From assembly GCA_949752795.1 (NCBI GenBank), contig OX457058.1:33606587-33670586 (forward strand): DNA of 64,000 bases, read 5' to 3'. Under the pieces are notes generated by a model. It saw only the letters and a program-made list of their open reading frames with translations. It had not been told where the DNA came from and made no database searches. Made by a program: the position numbers and the translations under genes. This stretch comes from Hyperoodon ampullatus (taxonomy: Eukaryota > Chordata > Mammalia > Artiodactyla > Ziphiidae). Below are positions 57,775-64,000 of this stretch, piece after piece (position 1 is the first letter of the stretch; each line of letters begins with the position of its first letter).

Positions 57775-58432
57775 ATTCCCTCAATTCACCATGCCTTTGC
57801 TCAGGCTGTTCCCTCTGCCTGGAATGTCTTTTGTCAAGGTGGCCCCCTGATAAAATCCTGCTTGTATTTCAAGGCCGAGGTCAAGTGTTCTGAGCACCCC
57901 CATCCTCAAGCAGAATGAATTGCTCCTTCTTCTGTGTCCCCTAAGGTTCTTGTCACACCATCCGTCCTTGCGTTTGTCACTGTATGTAGGGGTTGGTGAC
58001 GTTCTAGTCTGTCTCCACCTTCGAGTGTCGGATGGGACTATGTTGGCAAACATTCACACATTCATTCATTCACTAATCGTATCCTGAGTTTCTTCTAAAT
58101 GCCAGCCCCTGCTCTGGGCTCCTGCGTTATAGAAAAGACTAAACCATTGACCCCACCCTCAAAGAGCTAGCAAACACACAGAGACAACCCTAGTACGTGT
58201 GGTACACCTGGCGATACAGGCGGGCACCGATGAGGAGCATTTAACACTGGACTTGGCGTTAGGGCTGCGGTGGGCGGTGTCAGGGAAGGCTTTGAGGAGA
58301 ACGTGGCACCAGTGCTGAGTCTTGAGGAATGAGTAGGCGTTTCTAGGCAGAGAAATGCCTAGTGTCATCAGCACCTAGCCCAAGCGCAGACAGGGTGGGA
58401 GCTCAATCAGTATTGGCTCAACTGTGACATTT
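57775..58432 (+). mobile_element. L2 LINE 3' end (outer copy)
   Basis: Sense L2: 'tttgctcaggctgttccctctgcctggaatgtctttt', 'gatgggactatgttgg' at about 58031, then past the nested copy 'gtcatcagcacctagcccaagcgcagacagggtgggagctcaatcag' (58363 onward). That last part is the normal continuation of the L2 3' end. Confidence 0.75.
58048..58357 (-). mobile_element. L2 LINE 3' end nested in an L2, opposite strand
   Basis: Antisense L2: '(A)CATTCATTCATTCACT' tail at 58058-58073, 'aatgccagcccctgctctgggctcctgcgttatag', 'agggaaggctttgaggagaacgtgg', 'gctgagtcttgaggaatgagtaggc'. It interrupts the plus-strand L2 near its 3' end. Confidence 0.75.
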
Positions 58433-59376
58433 GTAATATCCTGGGTCCCGGTGAAGGCCAGAGCCCTGCATGGCCGGCCTCACCCTCCAGGGGCAGCCAG
58501 TCTATGCTTGTCTGGCCCACAGAAGGGCCCAATTTGTCTCAAGCATATGGAATCTACCTGGCTGGCTTTGGGGGTCGGAATCTACAGGGTGTCCACAAAT
58601 TCTGGGAACAGATCATATTATTTTATTGTTTTATAGATGGGAGATATCGATGGAGATGTTGTGCATGTTCCCTTGTGTTTCCAGGGTCTGTGGACACCCT
58701 GGATTTCTCTGGCATTCTCCCATCCCAAGGGACCTTGGGCGTGGTGCTACACCCTTCGCTGTCTCTCTTCTCTCTTCCTCTCCGCCTCACCCCTTGACCA
58801 CGGCTACTCTAGACAGATCAGAGTCTTGTCCCAACTGGAACCATGGAGTTTTGTTTTGTTTTCTTTTCGAAAAAACATAATAAATATCTAGGTGAAAATG
58901 GAAATATCTACATGTTTATTTTTAAGTGTCCTTTTAAAATGTGAAGTCCCTGTGTTGTTTGGGAAACATCAAAATAGATCAATGTGTAACTTGGTCTGCT
59001 CATAAAAAGAGGCTCATACTTAATATATTTAGAGAGGAGAGAGAGAAGTGATTTTTCACATTGAGGTTTTCTCTATGTTTCTTTTTAAACCAAAGAGAGC
59101 TTGGAAAATTTCTCCACCTTCTCCACCGCTTGTGTATTTTCCTGGCTTCACAATGCTGGTGTGGTCTTTTGTTTCCTGAGCTGGAGAGTTAAAGATGCTG
59201 AGCTTTGTTTGACCTTGAGTTCTGCTCCTCTCTTTTAAATGGAAAAAGCATCTTTTCGGGGCAGGTGTTAGTCATGAGCTGAAGGCAGGGTGCGGAAGAG
59301 CAGAAGAAGGACTTTCTCTGTGGGAAATGAAGGCAGTGGTGAAAAAAATGTTTTTCTGACATCTACCTGTCTCTGC
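58433..59376. other. Unique sequence
   Basis: No feature recognised. Confidence 0.4.
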
Positions 59377-59386
59377 AAATTACCTG

Positions 59387-59598
59387 TTTTTTTTTTTTTT
59401 TCTTTTTGCTGTACGCGGGCCTCTCACTGTTGCGGCCTCCCGCTTGCAGGGCACAGGCTCCAGACGCGCAGGCTCAGTGGCCATGGCTCAGGGGCCAACC
59501 GCTCCGCGGCATGTGGGATCTTCCCGGACCGGGGCACGAACCCGTGTCCCCTGCTTCGGCAGGCGGACTCTCAACCACTGTGCCACCAGGGAAGCCCT
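59387..59598 (-). mobile_element. CHR SINE joined to an L1 fragment
   Basis: Minus-strand cetacean-type SINE with T-run tail at 59387-59401 and antisense head ending 'ccaccagggaagccct'. Its head joins L1 3' UTR text directly, and no clear private target duplication is seen. Confidence 0.9.
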
Positions 59599-60443
59599 CT
59601 GTTTCTGTTTTGTACGAAAGTTCATTTGTATCATTTTTTTTTTAGATTCCACATATAAGTGACATCATATAATATTTGTCTTTCTCTGTCTGACTTACTT
59701 CACTTAGTATGATAATCTCCAGGTCCATCCATGTTGCTACAAATGGCATTATTTCATTCTTTTTTGTGGCTGAGTAATATTCCCTTGTATATATGTACCA
59801 CATCTTCTTTTGTTTGTTTGTTTGGGTTTTTTTTTTGTGGTACGCAGGCCCCCCACTGTTGTGGCCTCTCCCGTTGCGGAGTATAGGCTCCGGTCGCGCA
59901 GGCTCAGCGGCCATGGCTCACAGGCCTAGCTGCTCTGCGGCACGTGGGATCTTCCCAGACCGGGGCACGAACCCGCATCCCCTGCATCGGCAGGCGGACT
60001 CTCAACCACTGCGCCACCAGGGAAGCCCCTGTACCACATCTTCTTTATCCATTCATCTGTCGTGGACATTTAGGTTTCTTCCATGTCTTGGGTATTGTAA
60101 ACAGTGCTGCAGTGAACATTGGAGTGTGTGTATCCTTTTGAACCATGTTTTTCTCTGGATATATGCCCAGGAGTGGGATTGCAGGATTATATGATAGCTC
60201 TGTTTTTAGGTTTTTAAGGAACCTCCATACTGTTCTCCATAGTGGCTGCACCAATTCACATTCCCACTAACAGTGCAGGAGGGTTCCCTTTTCTCCATAT
60301 CCTCTCCAGCATTTGTTGTTTATATATTTTTTTGATGATGGCCTTTCTGACTAGTATGAGGTGATACCTCATTGTAGTTTTGATTTTTACTTCTCTAATA
60401 ATTAGCGATGTTGAACATCTTTTCATGTGCTTCTTGGCCATCT
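59599..60443 (-). mobile_element. L1 fragment (start of 3' UTR and ORF2 C-terminus)
   Basis: Antisense L1: 'ctgtttctgttttgtacg', 'cacatataagtgacatcat', then the ORF2 C-terminal region to 'catgtgcttcttggccat'. The distal 3' UTR is missing; a SINE with A-tail sits in its place. Split by a second SINE at 59811-60029. It encodes only a broken ORF2 C-terminus. Confidence 0.9.
59811..60029 (-). mobile_element. CHR SINE (cetacean-type body)
   Basis: Minus-strand copy with a TTTG/T-rich tail. Perfect 17-bp duplication TGTACCACATCTTCTTT at 59794-59810 and 60030-60046. Inserted in the L1 fragment. Confidence 0.96.
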
Positions 60444-60457
60444 AAATTAACTTTTTC

Positions 60458-61066
60458 ATTCACTTACAACAAAAGCATTAGTGAGCGTGGTGGAAATTTT
60501 ACTGAAGTTTTCGTGGGGAAGGAGGGTTTTATGACACATACTTCATAAAAAACAGCTTGAAAACCGTTCTCCAACGTGTCTGGGTTCCATAGTTGCTGCT
60601 TCCTTATTGTCCCACCCTTTTAAGCCCTTTCTCTTTTCTCTTTCCTCCTGGATATTCTGCCAGCCAATCCCCTTCCCACCTCCCCCATCAAATCCAAAGG
60701 CCCCCCTCCTGTATCATGCAGAAAAATTTGGTCTGGTGTCAGATTGCATGCCCAGATGTTCATTTTCCAACCAACAGGGTTTTTAGCAAAAGGCCGTTAC
60801 CAGAACCGTAGCAGTAGGAAGTTTTAGATAATCTTTTTATAACAAGTCAGAACAATAAGGTAGTACTGGAAGGACTATGCAGAGAAGTCCTAGAAGGATT
60901 TCTGAGCCACTGGCTGCACTGAGCCCTATTCTAGAAAGGTTATTTCCAATTTCTCCCAACCCGCAGCTCCCATCCTGCAGAGCTGGCCTAGGAATCACCC
61001 TCCCCTTCTTTGGGGACAGACCCAGCCCAGCAGTCTCTTTCTATCTGCGATCCTCAGCTGAACGTG
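60458..61066. other. Unique sequence
   Basis: No feature recognised. Confidence 0.4.
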
Positions 61067-61074
61067 GTCTAAGG

Positions 61075-61417
61075 CAGTGGTCCCCAACCTTTATGGCACC
61101 AGGGACCGGTTTCATGGAAGACAATTTTCCCACGGACAGGGCGTTGGGGGATGGTTTCAGGATGATTCAAGCGCATTACATTTATTTGCACTATTTCTAT
61201 TATTATTACATTGTAATATATAATGAAATAATTATACAACTCACCATAATGCTGACAGGAGACGGAGCTCAGGCAGTAATGGGAGCGAATGGGGAGCGGC
61301 TGTAAACACAGATGAAGCTTCCCTCGCTCCCCCGCCACTCACCTCCTGCTGTGCGGCCCGGTTCCTAACAGGCCACAGACTGATACTGGTCTGTGGCCCG
61401 GGGCTTGGGGACCCCTG
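61075..61417 (-). mobile_element. MER1B-like hAT-Charlie element
   Basis: A complete 343-bp non-autonomous transposon with terminal inverted repeats CAGTGGTCCCCAA (61075-61087) and TTGGGGACCCCTG (61405-61417). A perfect 8-bp target duplication, GTCTAAGG, is at 61067-61074 and 61418-61425. The interior ('caagcgcattacatttattt', 'gctgtgcggcccggttcct') matches MER1 as I recall it. Strand follows my memory of the consensus and is uncertain. Confidence 0.93.
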
Positions 61418-61425
61418 GTCTAAGG

Positions 61426-61799
61426 GATGTGTCTGGCCCTAGCTGGGTCCCGCAGCCTGAGGCGCAGGTGGAGATGCTAAGACCTCAGAGCAGTGCCAGG
61501 CCCTCCTGACAGCCTGGGTCCTCAGGGAATCTGTGGCTGTTCATAGAAACAGCAGAACTTTCACCAGATACTTCAAGATGCTGCCGGTTGTGAGAGAATG
61601 TTGCTGTACCAGATTCCATGCTTGACAGAATGATAGATAGATGTGCAAATGGAATGGACCGAGAGACATGGGAGGGGTATAGATAGCCAGTGGTATCGTC
61701 TAGAATCAGGGAAGCAGAATGTTTCCCAGGTTCCTGGGGAAGAGGCATTCAAAACGGCAAGACTTGAAAAAATCCTCTATACCAAGACTTGAAAGCACT
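61426..61799. other. Unique sequence
   Basis: No feature recognised. Confidence 0.4.
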
Positions 61800-61950
61800 T
61801 CTCTATACCAGCCCGGTACAGGGTGCATCCCAGGTACCATCTCTGTCCATCCTCACAACTTCCCGGAGAGGTCGCTGGAGCCTAGAAAACTAAGGGTTGC
61901 CCAAGGTCATGCAGTCAAAACTCAGATGGAATGGCAGAGTTCACAGTCCT
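61800..61950 (-). mobile_element. MIR SINE (diverged)
   Basis: Antisense MIR: 'gtccatcctcacaacttcccggagagg', 'aagggttgcccaaggtcatgcagtc'. Confidence 0.7.
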
Positions 61951-62739
61951 ACCCATCCCCCGCCATATTGTCTCCAAGAGGTTGCCCCTGGTTGGCTGGA
62001 AATCTTGTGCCAGATACTATCTGATAATGTTTTCCTTCTTTCCCATCTGCCTTCCATCAGGAGGAAGTGCCTCGATATTCCAGAGCATCTAAACTGAGCA
62101 TTCTTGCATTTATCTCGGGGACATCATTAGTGCTCATTTCATTTCATTCAAGGTGCCAGCTGGCAGGAACAAGGTTGCCCCAGCTGAGCTCATGGTATAG
62201 ACACAGAAAGTTGCTCATGGGAACCCACCCCACCTGGAGGTTTCACCTTGCACCTTGTGCAGACCGTGGTCTTCGTGGCCCTTAGCTGTGCCCTGCAGCC
62301 GGGCATGCCAACTTCTCTGTGTCTAGGTGAGAAGACTCTTTCTCCCACCAAACTCAACAAAGGAGTTTTCCCTTCTGTTCCCTCCCACTGTTCCCAGGGC
62401 GTCCTCTGTGCTGCAGCACCCTCAGGTTTCTACTCTGCTCTTCCCTGCTCTGCCCTGGACTCTCTGCTTGTCCACACCCTCCTCAGGTTCAAGGCCAGGC
62501 CAGTGCCACCTCCCCTCATGCCCAGATGCATTTGGTTGGACTGACTTCCTGGGCACGTCCCCTGGACACGTCCCCTGGACCCTCTAAGTAGCCTTCTTTC
62601 TTTCTTCTGCATTTCTCCATGGTTCTCACCTGCCTTGCTAGTCAGGAGGTCCTTTAGGGCAGAATCCCCTCGTAGCTTTTCCTGGTATTCCTACGATGCA
62701 TACCAATGTCCTATTCGATGGGAACCTATTTTTCCACAG
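61951..62739. other. Unique sequence
   Basis: A 13-bp near-repeat (GGGCACGTCCCCT / GGACACGTCCCCT) occurs at about 62550-62578. No gene recognised. Confidence 0.4.
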
Positions 62740-62925
62740 CTCTTTAACATTCACAGAGGACTCCCACCTCCTTTCTTTGGACATGGGGCAGGAATTCCCA
62801 TTTTACAGAGGAATACACTGAGGTGCAGATAGGTTGGGCAACTTGCTTTAAGTGACTCAGTAAGTAAAGGCCAGAGCCAAGGTTGGATTCTGGGCCTGCC
62901 TGGCTCCAAGACGTGTGCTTCCTGC
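62740..62925 (-). mobile_element. MIR SINE
   Basis: Antisense MIR: 'cccattttacagaggaatacactgaggtgcag', 'gggcaacttgctttaagtgactcag'. Confidence 0.85.
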
Positions 62926-63278
62926 TCCTCCCTGCTCTCTCGGGGCATCAAAAGTGGTCTGTGCATTTTTGGTGCCCAGGTATTAGGGCACCCGTTAAGA
63001 GAGTCTGGCACTCAGGAGCTGAGGCATCTTGGTTTGCAGCTGAGCCCTCGGAGGGGGGCGGGAGCGGAGACTGCAGCGGAGGCTGTCCAAGTGGGAGGAG
63101 GCGGAGGGAAGCAGCTGATGGGCGGTGGGGGCAGCCACACCCGCTCACACCCACTCAGGTAAGAGGCGCCCTGCCCTGGGGCCCAGATGCCATTTCTCCT
63201 CAATCAGCAGGAACTGCATTCCACAGCACAGGAGCCCTCTGTTCAAAGGAGGCCCTGTCAGGAGCCAAGGCTCCTGTG

Positions 63279-63306
63279 TGTGGGGTGTGTGTGTGTGTGT
63301 GTGTGT
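63279..63306 (+). repeat. (TG)n microsatellite
   Basis: TG-rich run with an uninterrupted core of about 10 units. Confidence 0.9.
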
Positions 63307-63341
63307 CTTCTCTGGAGGCCAGACTTAAGAATGAGTTAAAG

Positions 63342-63482
63342 GGACTTCCCCGGCGGTCCAGTGGTTAAGACTCTGCGCTTCCACTGCAGGGGGCGCGGGT
63401 TCCGTCTCTGGTCCGGGAGCTAAGATCGCACATGCTGCGCAGCATGGCCAAAAAATTAAAAAAGAAGAAAAAGAAAAAGAAA
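63342..63482 (+). mobile_element. Short CHR-type SINE
   Basis: Plus-strand copy with purine-rich tail (63453-63482). Duplication AGA(A/G)TGAGTTAAAG with one mismatch at 63328-63341 and 63483-63496. Confidence 0.93.
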
Positions 63483-63496
63483 GAGTGAGTTAAAGA

Positions 63497-63894
63497 GACA
63501 AAGAAGGAAAGAAGGGAAGCTTGTCCCTGACTGAGGGTGAGATAAGTATGGAGCTGGAGGATGTGAGCGTCTGAAAAAGTCAAGTGCAAAATCACCAACG
63601 GCTCCCTGCACTGCTTCCCATCCTACATCTTTGCCCCAAGCTGGGCCTGCAGGGGGCCAGCACCTTCTTAGGCTGCAGAGCCGGCCAGACCACCCAGCCT
63701 CCCTGGGCAGCAGAGGGCTGTTCCGCAAGGCTGCTGCAGCCTGTGCAGGGCCGGGAGGGCGGCCAGGGGAGGAACGCTGGCCTTCATGGCTTCTGCAGCG
63801 TCTACGTGGGATGGAGAAATCAGAGCTTGCCCGTGGGGTGCTCAGGCTGCTCTAGATCACCAGCCTGGGGCTGAGCAAAGGGGGACGAGGATGT
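63497..63894. other. Unique sequence
   Basis: GC-rich around 63640-63790 but without a CpG island. No feature recognised. Confidence 0.4.
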
Positions 63895-63985
63895 AAACTG
63901 TAAAAAGAGGGGCGGTGATGGGTCCCAGGTTACATAGCTGGTAAGGGTGGGGTCTGGATTTGAAGTTGAGTCTTTTGGAATTTCC
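63895..63985 (-). mobile_element. MIR fragment at the window edge
   Basis: 'gtcccaggttacatagctggtaagggtggggtctggatttgaag' is the antisense MIR core. Confidence 0.6.
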
Positions 63986-64000
63986 CCCTCCCAAGGGTTG

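Overview
This window looks like nuclear DNA from a cetacean or a close cetartiodactyl relative. About 20 copies of the tRNA-derived CHR family of SINEs are present (heads reading GGGACTTCCCTGGTGG or a close variant), together with 5'-truncated L1 tails of the type common in whales and dolphins. Ancient mammalian L2, MIR and hAT copies lie underneath. The species call rests on recognising these repeats by eye, not on a database search.

The only convincing gene signal is a promoter. A CpG-rich block runs from about 7.3 to 9.3 kb and holds a TATA box (7706-7713). It is followed by a GC-rich stretch that contains no ATG and ends in a strong splice donor (GT at 7997). I read this as the non-coding first exon of an unidentified plus-strand gene. 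No convincing coding exon follows, so the remaining 56 kb is probably its first intron or intergenic DNA. The open frames in the window are short and mostly lie in repeats, GC-rich DNA or simple repeats.

Layout. 0-4 kb: an old L2, two L1 remnants and four SINEs. 4-16.8 kb: almost free of young insertions; holds a solo LTR (6770-7258), the CpG island and the promoter. 16.8-26.2 kb: L1, L2 and SINE insertions, including stacked L1 tails at 20.8-22.7 kb and a nested L2/hAT/SINE block with a long G-rich purine run at 23.3-24.9 kb. 26-36 kb: mostly unique DNA with MIRs and one SINE. 36-46 kb: L1 tails and many SINEs, plus a MIR nested in a MIR. 46-55.7 kb: mostly unique, with microsatellites and one L1 carrying a SINE. 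55.7-64 kb: SINEs, an L2 nested in an L2, a possible L1-SINE chimera, a MER1B-like hAT element with a perfect 8-bp target duplication, and old MIRs.

I found no protein-coding operon, CRISPR array, tRNA gene or novel biochemical system. The points of interest are the promoter and its surroundings, nested or chimeric transposon structures, and repeats that could fold or be transcribed.
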